Source of the DNA: Methanocella_A sp964548585
GTDB taxonomy: Archaea > Halobacteriota > Methanocellia > Methanocellales > Methanocellaceae
NCBI GenBank assembly: GCA_964548585.1
Contig: CAZJRS010000015.1
Location: 1-50,237, forward strand
Reading direction: 5' to 3'
DNA: 50,237 nt
Of the stretch, positions 1-8,072 are shown piece after piece; the first letter of the stretch is position 1; every line of letters begins with the position of its first letter. The position numbers were made by a program, and so were the translations under genes. A model generated the notes under the pieces. The model had not been told where the DNA came from. It saw only the letters and a program-made list of their open reading frames with translations, and searched no databases.

Positions 1-2
1 TT

Positions 3-497
3 GACCCGAGGTGGAATAACACGACAACAGTCGGTAATCCGACCGTTACGCCGATTCCTGGTCCGACACTCTTCACAGTATCGGGTCAGGTGTTGAGCGC
101 TGACGGTAACCTGCCGATTAGCGGTGCTAGCGTAGTACTCGATCATACCCTTCAAAGTACGAACGGCAACGGTGAGTACCAGTTTGCTAACCTGCGAGAG
201 GGTATCTATGAGATCGCCGTTAGTGCTGATGGTTACGTGGCCCGGACTCAGCTCACCGAGGTCCGAAGTAACGTCCAGGCTACCTTTAGTCTTGATAAAG
301 TATCAAGCGGAGGCGCTACCACAGTAAGGGCGGCAAATGAGGCCGGTGACATGGCCACAGGCAGTATGACGGCAAACGCCACTGCTAATGAAACTGCCAG
401 TACCACGACCAGGTCGCCGGGCTTTGAAGCTGTAATAGTACTTGTGGCGGTCCTGATCGTTGCGGGTGTGCTAATCTCCATCCGTAGGAAACAATAA
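3..497 (+). CDS. C-terminal part of a PGF-CTERM cell-surface protein (5' end outside window)
   Basis: The frame is open from the first bases, so the start lies upstream; the GTG at 90 is internal to a domain and not a real start. The visible part has a carboxypeptidase-regulatory-like beta-sandwich (VSGQVLSADGNLPISGASVVLD onward is homologous to residues about 441-520 of the next gene), then an Asn/Thr-rich linker likely to be glycosylated, then RSPGFE, a hydrophobic segment and terminal RRKQ. That tripartite end is the PGF-CTERM signal processed by archaeosortase A, so the mature protein is probably lipid-anchored outside the cell. It is a close paralogue of the gene at 907-2664, including the 3' untranslated region, which indicates tandem duplication. 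The ligand or partner is unknown. Confidence 0.85.
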   Translation, partial: DPRWNNTTTVGNPTVTPIPGPTLFTVSGQVLSADGNLPISGASVVLDHTLQSTNGNGEYQFANLREGIYEIAVSADGYVARTQLTEVRSNVQATFSLDKVSSGGATTVRAANEAGDMATGSMTANATANETASTTTRSPGFEAVIVLVAVLIVAGVLISIRRKQ

Positions 498-527
498 CGA
501 TTGAGAAGTGTCACAGGTGTTTATGCC

Positions 528-567
528 ACGCGGGAGGCTTCTGCCACCCGCGTAACCTGTTTTATTT
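528..567 (+). terminator. Hairpin terminator after the first surface-protein gene
   Basis: ACGCGGGAGGC (528-538) pairs with GCCACCCGCGT (543-553) with one mismatch and a four-base loop, and is followed by a T-rich tract. It resembles the hairpin after the paralogous gene at 2695-2741. Confidence 0.7.
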
Positions 568-666
568 TTATATCATCAACATATCCCGGCGTTTTTAAAC
601 GATGTTCGCAGAGCTTCTTTCGCACATTGCTGTGTTTTTAACGGACTAAACCATTGTCCGGGTATG
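568..666 (-). pseudogene. Decayed 3' end of a metallo-beta-lactamase-fold gene
   Basis: Read on the minus strand, this stretch matches the 3' end of the intact gene at 2749-3375. It has the same terminal codons for MLMI before a stop, 28 of 36 identical bases across 589-624 by hand alignment, and a trace of the region encoding YPGHG near 653-664. The copy has an in-frame stop and several indels, so it cannot encode protein. It sits at the same place relative to the upstream surface-protein gene as the intact gene does to its own, so I read it as the scar of a tandem duplication whose unit ran into the neighbouring gene. The rest of the gap 498-906 holds only the terminator and the presumed promoter of the next gene. 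Confidence 0.6.
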
Positions 667-906
667 ACTCTGCACAGAGATAACCAGCCTTTCACCACAT
701 ATACAACACAGCGTGAAATATTCAAAATTCATGTTCTCCGGTGTTATGTCCTGTTAGCCGACGACTATCTGGCTATAATCCGCTTATTATACAATAAATT
801 ATTTAATATTCCGTATTTTCCATCAAGAATCCTTGATAACGTGTTTACCAATAGTAAGTCCAAGGGAAGTATGCCCCTGTAGAGTAATCGATTTAGGAGG
901 ACAATT

Positions 907-2664
907 ATGAAAAGAGTTATAATTTCTCTTTTGCTGATAGCGATGATGGTACTATCGACTACCATAGCAATGGCTGAACCCTTCACCCCGACCGGCAGCA
1001 TGAACGGTGACGGGTGGAGTTGGACAGGCACCTGGATACGGAATATTCAGAATGGTGCGATGGCTGAAACGTCTGCCACGGCTTCACATTCTGTTGACAC
1101 CGGGGCCAGCGGAGCGTTTAGTCTTGATTTTAATACCAAGGTTGGCACAGTAAACTGTAAAACAGATCTGGGAATCATCACAGAAAGTGGAAAGCGTGTC
1201 ACGGTCAGATACAATCCGGCTGACGTGTTCTTCTACGTGTATGTCGATGGTAGCCAGGTAGCTACGCTCGGTCACAACAACTTCAACCCGATCGATAACT
1301 TCCACACCCAGATCTCGTCGAACGATGGTAACACCTACACCTTTAAGGTACAGGGTTACTCGACAGACGTGGCAATTGGCAGCGTGCCCGGGCAGGTCTA
1401 TATATCCTTCGATAATAATGGCGTGTCCAGCGCGTACGATGGCACCAGGTACAACGTACCAATCCTGTATAGCCTGGACTTTCAGTCTGCCGAAACACCC
1501 CTTCCCGTGGCTACTATCGATACAGTAGCGCCGAGACCGGGAGTTGCCGGTGAACTGGTGCATTTCGTCGGTAGCGCGACTAACAGTCCGACTTCTTATG
1601 ACTGGGACTTTGGCGATGGAACCGAACATGGTTCCGGTACCAGCGTATATCACCAGTACCAGACTCCGAATACCTATACGGTGAAATTTACCGCCACAAA
1701 TATCGAGGGTACTAGCGATGAAGCGACAACCGATATCGTCATAGACGCTGCGCCTATCGTTCTGCCCGATGCCCCTATGGCAACTATCGTGAGCATAGAA
1801 CCGCTGAGCGGTGATGCGCCGCTAATGGTCACCTTCGTCGGTAGCGCTACTAATAATCCGATTTCTTATGACTGGGACTTTGGCGATGGGTCAGAACATG
1901 GCTCAGATGCCACCGTGACTCATACGTATGACACTGCAGGCACCTATCCTGTAAGGTTCACCGCGATTAACGATGGCGGCGCAAGCGCAGTCGTGAGCAA
2001 AGTGATCACAGTAACCGAACCTGTGGTCATCCCGGATCCGACTCCGGTTCCCGCTGCTGCTGAACATATTATTGATCCAGCTGCTGCTATCGCCTTCTGT
2101 CAGTACCAGATATTCTCGCCTGACGCAGTGGTAACCTACGATGGCAAAGGCGGATACAGCGTAAACGATCCGAGAAAAAGCAATACAAGCACTGTAGCTG
2201 CCCCGGCTTCCAGCCCTGTTCTGTTCACTGTATCTGGTCAGGTTCTCAGCGCAGCTGACAATATGCCGATAAGCGACGCCAGCGTAGTGCTGGACAACGC
2301 CGTACAGAAGACGAACAATAACGGCGAGTTCAAGTTTACCGGCATAAAGGCAGGCAAATACGACCTCGCATTAAGCGCCGATGGCTACGTGGCAGTGACC
2401 CAGTCCGTCGATGTGGTGGAAGACAAGCTTGTTAGCATCAAGCTGGACAAATTGTCGGCCGGAATTGCAACTTCGGCAGGCGCGGCGAACGAAACTGCTA
2501 ACATGACTGCGGTGGACGGCTCAATGGCAGCTGGAAACACGAGTGGTATGAACGCCACCGCGATTCCCACCACGGCCAGGTCGCCGGGCTTTGAATTCGT
2601 GGCAGTTCTCGCTGCGGTTCTCATCGTCGCCGGCGTCATGTTCTACGTGCGCAGGAAAGAGTAA
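907..2664 (+). CDS. PKD-domain cell-surface protein with PGF-CTERM anchor
   Basis: This is a 585-residue secreted protein. ATG follows a good ribosome-binding site (aggagg at about 896-901). Residues 1-23 form a signal peptide ending in AMA-EP. Residues about 25-200 are a beta-rich region I cannot assign. Two PKD domains follow (about 201-281 and 291-372), each with the SYDWDFGDG motif. A carboxypeptidase-regulatory-like domain spans about 441-520. The C-terminus has an Asn/Thr/Ala-rich linker, RSPGFE at about 558, a transmembrane stretch and a basic end (RRKE), which is a PGF-CTERM signal for archaeosortase A. PKD domains usually mediate adhesion or protein contacts at archaeal surfaces. The gene is a paralogue of the truncated gene at the left edge. 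Its specific role is unknown. Confidence 0.9.
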   Translation: MKRVIISLLLIAMMVLSTTIAMAEPFTPTGSMNGDGWSWTGTWIRNIQNGAMAETSATASHSVDTGASGAFSLDFNTKVGTVNCKTDLGIITESGKRVTVRYNPADVFFYVYVDGSQVATLGHNNFNPIDNFHTQISSNDGNTYTFKVQGYSTDVAIGSVPGQVYISFDNNGVSSAYDGTRYNVPILYSLDFQSAETPLPVATIDTVAPRPGVAGELVHFVGSATNSPTSYDWDFGDGTEHGSGTSVYHQYQTPNTYTVKFTATNIEGTSDEATTDIVIDAAPIVLPDAPMATIVSIEPLSGDAPLMVTFVGSATNNPISYDWDFGDGSEHGSDATVTHTYDTAGTYPVRFTAINDGGASAVVSKVITVTEPVVIPDPTPVPAAAEHIIDPAAAIAFCQYQIFSPDAVVTYDGKGGYSVNDPRKSNTSTVAAPASSPVLFTVSGQVLSAADNMPISDASVVLDNAVQKTNNNGEFKFTGIKAGKYDLALSADGYVAVTQSVDVVEDKLVSIKLDKLSAGIATSAGAANETANMTAVDGSMAAGNTSGMNATAIPTTARSPGFEFVAVLAAVLIVAGVMFYVRRKE

Positions 2665-2694
2665 CGATTAAGAGTAAACACAGGGGTTTAAGAA

Positions 2695-2741
2695 CACCCG
2701 GGAGGTTAATCGCCTCCCCGGGTAACCTGTGCTACATTTTT
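2695..2741 (+). terminator. Hairpin terminator after the second surface-protein gene
   Basis: ACCCGGGAGG (about 2696-2705) pairs with CCTCCCCGGGT (2713-2723) with a one-base bulge, followed by a T run at 2737-2741. It lies between convergent genes and is related to the hairpin at 528-567. Confidence 0.65.
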
Positions 2742-2748
2742 GACCTTT

Positions 2749-3375
2749 TTATATCATTAGCATGGACCTCGCGCTTTTCAGCGACGTGCGTAGGGCTTCT
2801 CTCGCATTCTGGGACACAACGTTTCCATGTCCGGGGTACATAGTCGAGACATCGAATTTTGTCAGGATCTCCAGCGAGCTCAGCATGTGCTCCGGGTTAC
2901 CGCCGATATCCGTTCGCCCGAAGCCGCCTCCCTCGAATACTGTGTCGCCGGTGAACATCGCTTTTGAAGCCGGTTCATACAGGCATATGCTGCCCGGCGT
3001 ATGGCCCGGCGTGTGGATGACCCGCAGCTTTGCGTCTCCCAGGTCGATCTCGTTGCCGTCTTTGAGGACGATGTCGATTTTCAGCGGTGTGGACTGGCTG
3101 CCAAACATAGCGGCACAGTTGATTTTATCGCTCTTGATAAACGGTATGTCTTCTTCGTGCATGGCCACCTTCGCACCCGTGGCTTTCACGATCTCTGGCA
3201 CCGCGGCTACGTGATCGTAGTGACAGTGGGTCAGGATGATGAGTTCCAGGTCGGAGGGCAGGCTTTCCAGCACTCTCATTCCGTCTATGCCCGCATCCAC
3301 AAGGGTTTTACGTTTTGCGGCAAGTAAATATGCGTTGGAGTCATAGAAGACACCGTTGACGTTAATCACCTTCAT
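2749..3375 (-). CDS. Metallo-beta-lactamase-fold hydrolase (glyoxalase II-like)
   Basis: This 208-residue protein is close to a minimal MBL domain. The metal-binding motif THCHYDHV is at residues 49-56 (H50, H52, D54, H55). Further family motifs are HTPGHTPGS, GDTVFEGGGFGRTD and a C-terminal YPGHG that supplies the last histidine. The short length and GFGRTD block resemble the glyoxalase II / hydroxyacylglutathione-hydrolase-like group of stand-alone thioesterases, but the substrate cannot be fixed; archaea usually lack glutathione. It has no signal peptide and is therefore cytosolic. It is transcribed divergently from thiC with about 60 bp between the starts. Its 3' end has a decayed duplicate at 568-666. 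Confidence 0.88.
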   Translation of the reverse strand: MKVINVNGVFYDSNAYLLAAKRKTLVDAGIDGMRVLESLPSDLELIILTHCHYDHVAAVPEIVKATGAKVAMHEEDIPFIKSDKINCAAMFGSQSTPLKIDIVLKDGNEIDLGDAKLRVIHTPGHTPGSICLYEPASKAMFTGDTVFEGGGFGRTDIGGNPEHMLSSLEILTKFDVSTMYPGHGNVVSQNAREALRTSLKSARSMLMI

Positions 3376-3435
3376 CCGGCTGCGCCTCAGATGGTGATTG
3401 TCGTTCCAGGTATTTAACTTTCAGGATAGGACATC

Positions 3436-4710
3436 ATGTTGATACGGGACGTAAAAAAAGGAATCAGCCACGACATATGGGAAGTCTCCAAGCGTGAAGG
3501 CATGGGCCCCGACCAACTGCGGGGCTTAATCTCAGCCGGGCAGGTCGTCATCCCTAAAAACGCTGCCAGAAATTTCCCCGGCAGGGCGGTCGGCAAGTAC
3601 ATGTCGACCAAGATCAACGCGAATGTCGGGACATCCAAAGATTACGATAGCCCGGCGGACGAGGTCGAGAAAGCCCGTGTTGCGGTAAAATATGGTGCAG
3701 ACGCGGTCATGGACCTGTCCACCGGCAGCAATATCGACGAGGTACGCCGTCGTCTTGTCAAGGAGATCGACGTGCCAATCGGTACTGTGCCCATATACCA
3801 TGCAGTCCGTAAACAGAAGAACGTCGTGGATATGACCTCGGATGACATATTTAACTCGATCAGGGAGCACGCCCGGGATGGCGTGGACTTTGTGACTGTC
3901 CACTGCGGTGTCAACCTGTCCACACTGGATCGGCTGAAACACGACCCCCGTGTCATGAACGTGGTCAGCCGGGGCGGAGCCTTCACCATCGCCTGGATGA
4001 TCCACAATCAAGCGGAAAATCCGCTATATAAAGAGTTTGACTATCTGCTGGAGATCGCGGCTGAACATGATCTGACGCTCAGCCTGGGAGACGGCATGAG
4101 GCCGGGATGCATGGCCGATGCCAACGACCGGTCACAGTTCATGGAAGTGATCACGCTCGGCGAACTGGTCGGCAGGTGCCGGGAACGGGATGTCCAGTCC
4201 ATGGTGGAAGGGCCAGGGCATGTGCCACTCGACGAGGTTGCCTCCAGCGTGAGCACCATGAAAAAGCTCACCAGGGACGCTCCGCTCTATCTCCTGGGTC
4301 CGCTGGTCACTGATATTGCGCCAGGCTACGACCATATCGTGGGAGCAATCGGGGGCTCCATCGCCGGCATGTACGGGGCAGATTTCCTGTGTATGGTGAC
4401 ACCCTCCGAACACCTGGCACTACCCACGGCAGATGACATTCGCGAAGGCACGGTCGTAACGAAGATCGCAGCCCACGTGGCCGATACCGTCAAAGAGGGC
4501 CAGCGAGAGCTCGCGAGAGCCAGAGATCTGGATATGTCAAAAGCCCGAGGTAATCTTGACTGGGCGAAGCAGTATGAGATCGCCATAGACGGTGAGCGGG
4601 CCCGCCACATCCGGGATACTCGCATGACGACCAGCGATGCCTGTTCGATGTGCGGCGACCTTTGCGCTATTAAGATCGTCAAAGACGCACTGAAGGAAAA
4701 CCGCCGATGA
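3436..4710 (+). CDS. thiC: Phosphomethylpyrimidine synthase ThiC
   Basis: ThiC is a radical SAM enzyme that rearranges 5-aminoimidazole ribotide into hydroxymethylpyrimidine phosphate for thiamine. The 424-residue protein has the family blocks GRAVGKYMSTKINANVGTS, AVMDLSTG, PIGTVPIYHA, VTVHCGVN, SLGDGMRPGC and VEGPGHVPLDE, and TDIAPGYDHIVGAIGG. The C-terminal cluster motif is CSMCGDLC (C-x2-C-x3-C in this copy), which binds the [4Fe-4S] cluster. I see no recognisable TPP riboswitch in the roughly 60 bp upstream. The stop overlaps the start of the next gene in an ATGA junction, so thiC and cfbA are probably translationally coupled. Confidence 0.97.
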   Translation: MLIRDVKKGISHDIWEVSKREGMGPDQLRGLISAGQVVIPKNAARNFPGRAVGKYMSTKINANVGTSKDYDSPADEVEKARVAVKYGADAVMDLSTGSNIDEVRRRLVKEIDVPIGTVPIYHAVRKQKNVVDMTSDDIFNSIREHARDGVDFVTVHCGVNLSTLDRLKHDPRVMNVVSRGGAFTIAWMIHNQAENPLYKEFDYLLEIAAEHDLTLSLGDGMRPGCMADANDRSQFMEVITLGELVGRCRERDVQSMVEGPGHVPLDEVASSVSTMKKLTRDAPLYLLGPLVTDIAPGYDHIVGAIGGSIAGMYGADFLCMVTPSEHLALPTADDIREGTVVTKIAAHVADTVKEGQRELARARDLDMSKARGNLDWAKQYEIAIDGERARHIRDTRMTTSDACSMCGDLCAIKIVKDALKENRR

Positions 4711-5057
4711 GTGATGCACTACTAATCGTCGGGCACGGTAGCAGAGACCCCGGTACCGACGATGTACTGCCGTTCTACGTGGAACAACTGGCACGTTCCG
4801 GTCGTTTTTCCGCGGTAGTGGCCTGCTACCTCGAAAAGGCCCCTCGCATAAAAGACGCGGTGCGGACGATCCAGGCCGATCGGATCCTTGTCATGCCGCT
4901 GCTCCTTGCCCACGGCTACCATACCCGGGTCACCATACCAGAAGAACTGGGCGTCAAAGCGCCAGGCGGGTTCGTTGATGGCAAGGAGATAATCCTGCTC
5001 GAACCCCTGGGGCGCTCCGAGCATATAGTCCGGCTCATTGAGGAACGAGTTTTATAG
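4707..5057 (+). CDS. cfbA: Sirohydrochlorin nickel/cobalt chelatase, short CbiX type (CfbA)
   Basis: At 116 residues this is the short archaeal form, which works as a dimer. It has the N-terminal LLIVGHGSRDPG motif with the metal-site histidine, and LLLAHGYHT for the second histidine. In methanogens this enzyme inserts Ni2+ into sirohydrochlorin at the first step of coenzyme F430 synthesis and can also insert cobalt for cobamides. It starts inside the stop of thiC (ATGA overlap), so the two are co-transcribed. The link between thiamine and tetrapyrrole synthesis is organisational, not a known pathway step. The rest of the cfb genes are not in the window. Confidence 0.9.
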   Translation: MSDALLIVGHGSRDPGTDDVLPFYVEQLARSGRFSAVVACYLEKAPRIKDAVRTIQADRILVMPLLLAHGYHTRVTIPEELGVKAPGGFVDGKEIILLEPLGRSEHIVRLIEERVL

Positions 5058-5170
5058 ATCATGAAATACGCCAAGCACTTTTTAACTATAGCAGGGCATG
5101 TCTCATTTTTTGAAACTTTTGAAGCTTAAGTATGGTTGGCGTTTTCTCTCCTTCTACCCGGGCACAGTTT

Positions 5171-6019
5171 TTAGAGTCCTCTATACTTAGACTTCTGCTG
5201 CTGTTGCTGTTGTCCACCTTTCTGTTGTGGTGGCTGTGCTGTGCGTCTGCTGTTGTCTTGCCTTCCCCGGGGTGCTGAAGGTGTGCTATCGGTCGATTTT
5301 TTGTCTGTGAAAAAGCCGATCGCGAAGACCAGGGCTCCCAACAGTGCTATAAATATATCGTCCAGGAGTAACGATGAAACCACTCTGGATTCGATGATCC
5401 GTATGATGTCACGAGCGACATCCGAGCTGGGGATGGCACCCCATATAATCGATTTTATCAGGGCGGGGGCGATCAGGAACACGAAGAATGCGATCGCGCA
5501 GAATCCCATTATTACGAGTCCCTCTTCTTTTAGCTTCTTCGCTAAGGACCCTTCCCAGTACGGGAGAATCGATGCGATGCCCAGTACGATGAACGCCGCA
5601 AAAGTGATCAAAGTCAGCATGCCGAAGATGAAGTTGGCTTCGGCGTTGAACAGGCTGCTGATCTTGCCCATCAAGCCTGTGCTGAACTTGACGTGGTAAA
5701 TGTTAGACGTATAGATGTCGAGCACCAGATTCACAGCTCTGGTTTCATCAAGCCCTCTCATCTCTGTATTATCAATAGAAACCGGCAGGCCGCCGAACCT
5801 GTAAGTAAACATGTCACCCTTGTTTTCGGCAAAGAAATCCGTCATCGAGACGAACTGGTGGTGCAGTGATGCTGCCTGATCTGTTTCAGATGCTATGCTT
5901 CCTACTACACCTCTGATGGAGCCATATGTCGAAAGCCCGTAAGCGGTAAAGAAGATGATCAACAGTACGGCCGCCAGGCCGGTCAAGACTAAAAGCCCGT
6001 GTCTGATGCCCGGTTTCAT
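5171..6019 (-). CDS. Four-helix membrane protein with Gln-rich tail, function unknown
   Basis: I do not recognise a family. The 282-residue protein begins with a hydrophobic helix (about 9-30), followed by an extracytoplasmic stretch of roughly 100 residues. Three more transmembrane helices lie at about 130-150, 167-192 and 218-238. The C-terminal 40 residues are charged and glutamine-rich (a QQQQQQ run near the end), probably cytoplasmic and disordered. The gene is convergent with cfbA and lies downstream of MC1 on the same strand, separated by a terminator, so it probably has its own promoter. Confidence 0.65.
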   Translation of the reverse strand: MKPGIRHGLLVLTGLAAVLLIIFFTAYGLSTYGSIRGVVGSIASETDQAASLHHQFVSMTDFFAENKGDMFTYRFGGLPVSIDNTEMRGLDETRAVNLVLDIYTSNIYHVKFSTGLMGKISSLFNAEANFIFGMLTLITFAAFIVLGIASILPYWEGSLAKKLKEEGLVIMGFCAIAFFVFLIAPALIKSIIWGAIPSSDVARDIIRIIESRVVSSLLLDDIFIALLGALVFAIGFFTDKKSTDSTPSAPRGRQDNSRRTAQPPQQKGGQQQQQQKSKYRGL

Positions 6020-6171
6020 GGTAATTTCTTTAAGGCTGCCGCTTCTATTAATGCTTTATCCTCGCCCTGCGGGGCGATCAGATGCCAGGTAACTGGGGAT
6101 ATGTCTCACTGGCAGTCGTAAATGGCCATTGCCTCGATCAATACGATCTATAAAACAAATCCGGAATATCT

Positions 6172-6213
6172 TTTAAAAAAATGATACGAAGCGGAATGCT
6201 GCAGGCACTCCGC
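6172..6213 (-). terminator. Terminator of the MC1 gene
   Basis: GCGGAATGC (6191-6199) and GCACTCCGC (6205-6213) form a hairpin with one mismatch. On the minus strand it is followed by a run of seven T (complement of 6175-6181). It lies just below the MC1 stop codon. Confidence 0.7.
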
Positions 6214-6231
6214 CGTAAAATTTATAGAAAT

Positions 6232-6648
6232 TTACTTCTTTTTCTTGTCGGCGACTTTCTTGTCGGCGACTTTCTTTTCTACGACTTTCTTTTCCGCGAC
6301 CTTCTTCGGGATCTTAAAGAAAGACTTGTCGTTCCTCTCGAGCTTCACGAACTGGAGCTGAGCGGTGCCGATCTTTTCAACGTTTGCCTTGAAGATCTTA
6401 CCCTTGTTCTTCTTAGCTGCGTCCTGGATCCAGGCTGGCGCGTTCTTAGGTACTGTGACGAGCTCTCTCTTGCCGACGAAGTAGTGGAGCTTCTTGGTTC
6501 CCTTCTCCCTCAGCACGATGCTGGAAATGCCCCGGTTTGCGACCTTTAAGGCTGCGTCCCTCGGCTGTGCGCCGCTGAACGTTCCAACTTCTTCGCCCTT
6601 TTCATTAATCAATCCAAAATTCCTCTTTTCCCTGCCTTCAGTTGCCAT
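6232..6648 (-). CDS. Chromatin protein MC1 with Lys-rich repeat tail
   Basis: Residues about 1-95 match the Methanogen Chromosomal protein 1 fold: KRNFGLINEKGEEVGTFSG, QPRDAALKVANRG, LREKGTKKLHYF and a PAW motif. MC1 is a small monomeric DNA-bending protein that compacts the chromosome in Methanosarcinales, Methanocellales and haloarchaea. MC1 is usually about 93 residues; this copy is 138. The extra C-terminus is built of 5-residue units of the type KKVAD/KKVAE, encoded by a 15-bp tandem repeat at about 6236-6310. Such a tail resembles histone H1 or bacterial HU-like basic tails and would add non-specific DNA contacts. It has its own terminator and TATA box. Confidence 0.9.
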   Translation of the reverse strand: MATEGREKRNFGLINEKGEEVGTFSGAQPRDAALKVANRGISSIVLREKGTKKLHYFVGKRELVTVPKNAPAWIQDAAKKNKGKIFKANVEKIGTAQLQFVKLERNDKSFFKIPKKVAEKKVVEKKVADKKVADKKKK

Positions 6649-6696
6649 TTCAAAATCACTCTCTGCAGTGTATTATTTGATCAACAGAATGATATG

Positions 6697-6705
6697 CTTA
6701 TATAT
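6697..6705 (-). promoter_or_regulatory. TATA box of the MC1 gene; gap 6649-6976
   Basis: Read on the minus strand the sequence is ATATATAAG, about 50 bp upstream of the MC1 start codon, a suitable distance for an archaeal promoter with a short leader. The rest of the gap up to 6976 is AT-rich, with another TATA-like stretch near 6921-6930, and holds no convincing gene. A perfect 7-bp hairpin (6969-6975 with 6980-6986) encloses the stop codon of the next minus-strand gene. Confidence 0.5.
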
Positions 6706-6976
6706 CAATGTTGTGGTGCTATGCACTGATTTTATCAAATATCAGTAATATATTGAAAGAACTATTTTTGTGTCAGATCAGCTTATTGGCTTGACGCACA
6801 GTAAACTATGTAGAATAATAATTGTAGGTAAAAATTCTGTTTGTAGAAAATCATCAAGCACTGATGCGATGAGGCAAGTAGCGACATTAATTACTATTTT
6901 CTGGGATGAAAAAACAAAACGTTTATATACGACTTTTAAAAGTTACTATAAATCCTTTTCCCTCAACCGGTGCGCA

Positions 6977-8005
6977 TCAGCGCACCGCAACAAAGGCCCA
7001 GCTATCGTATATGCTCTCTTTCTGGCGGTTGTCGACCACCTTGCCATCTATGCCCATTGACGCAAACGACTCTGCGATGAAATCCATCTCTTCCTCTTTA
7101 CTGACAGTAAATAACAGGAACCCGTCGTCGTTTAGCATTTTTATCGACTCTTCCATGATCTTCCGCCAGACTGGTTTATTGAACTCATAGATGGCGCCTA
7201 GCATGAAGCCTGTGACGGCCCCGTATTTGCCCAGGCCATACCGGGACAGCTCCATCGCATCTACCACCGCAGTATGCTCCGGGACCAGAATTTTATGGAA
7301 CAACCCGTTACAAACCGCACAGAGATCATTGTCTACCGACAGTACCGAGTTAAATGTCTTACGGAGCGGCGTCGTCGACATGCCATTGCCACAGCATATC
7401 TCGAGGGCATCGATGTCTTTAGGGTCCTTTCCGTTCTCCTTTGCCAGTTTTTTTACCAGTCGCTGGATCTTGCGGCTTCGCTCGTCATTCCTGGCAAAAG
7501 AGAGTGGCTCTTTCTCTTTCATGCAGTCGCAGAGCGCGCCTTCCAGGAGGCTGATCGACAGGTACTCGCGTACCGCCTGTGCAAATTCCTCACCGTCCAC
7601 TTTTATGGACCGGGCCGAGGCGATCACTTTCCCACTGGTGATTCCGGCAACCATCGATTCGGTCTGGCGGCGCATAGCTGGTACATGCGGGTAGGGGATC
7701 AGGAACCAGAAATCTCCGTCCTCATGCTTGTTTTTGAATGTTATCCCCAGATCAATCCCCTTTCTGTCCTTGATCGATATCGCGGCTTCGACCGAGCCTG
7801 CCGGCAGGCTGCGCAGCCGGTCCAGGTATTCGAGGGACCTCAGGTTCATCTCAATTCCCTCGAAGCTGCTTTCGATCAAAAACACGTCCTCCGAGGCCTT
7901 CGTCAGATCATTGAGGAGCATACCCACTAATCGGTGCACCGCAGTCATATAGCTTACTGTCCTGGCATGGGCGATCCGTGGGCGCTTCGGCGGGTGGATA
8001 TACAT
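6977..8005 (-). CDS. Class I SAM-dependent methyltransferase-like protein
   Basis: The C-terminal half (about residues 200-340) is a Rossmann-type methyltransferase domain with glycine-rich motif I (ALEICCGNGMSTTPL), an acidic end of strand 2 (SVDND) and a motif I-to-III order typical of class I enzymes. The N-terminal 190 residues are not recognised and may bind substrate. No target can be named. The first Met (8005) lies only 68 bp from the divergent regulator start and inside AT-rich promoter-like DNA (TATTAGTATAC), so M20 at 7948 is a likely true start. The stop codon sits in the loop of a GGTGCGC/GCGCACC hairpin. Confidence 0.65.
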   Translation of the reverse strand: MYIHPPKRPRIAHARTVSYMTAVHRLVGMLLNDLTKASEDVFLIESSFEGIEMNLRSLEYLDRLRSLPAGSVEAAISIKDRKGIDLGITFKNKHEDGDFWFLIPYPHVPAMRRQTESMVAGITSGKVIASARSIKVDGEEFAQAVREYLSISLLEGALCDCMKEKEPLSFARNDERSRKIQRLVKKLAKENGKDPKDIDALEICCGNGMSTTPLRKTFNSVLSVDNDLCAVCNGLFHKILVPEHTAVVDAMELSRYGLGKYGAVTGFMLGAIYEFNKPVWRKIMEESIKMLNDDGFLLFTVSKEEEMDFIAESFASMGIDGKVVDNRQKESIYDSWAFVAVR

Positions 8006-8072
8006 ATTAGTATACGAGACAAATCTATTGAATATGGCTTTATCAGGCCGGGATTACCCATCCGGAGGCCGG

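Noticed and set aside
664..882. 72-codon ORF between the two surface-protein genes
   Set aside because: Poor composition, no ribosome-binding site, and it begins at the edge of the decayed MBL fragment.
1084..1653. Long antisense ORF within the PKD-protein gene
   Set aside because: Shadow of the real gene; the sense strand has signal peptide, PKD domains and PGF-CTERM.
3376..3435. TPP riboswitch before thiC
   Set aside because: Only about 60 bp are available between divergent starts and the conserved THI-box pattern is not visible.
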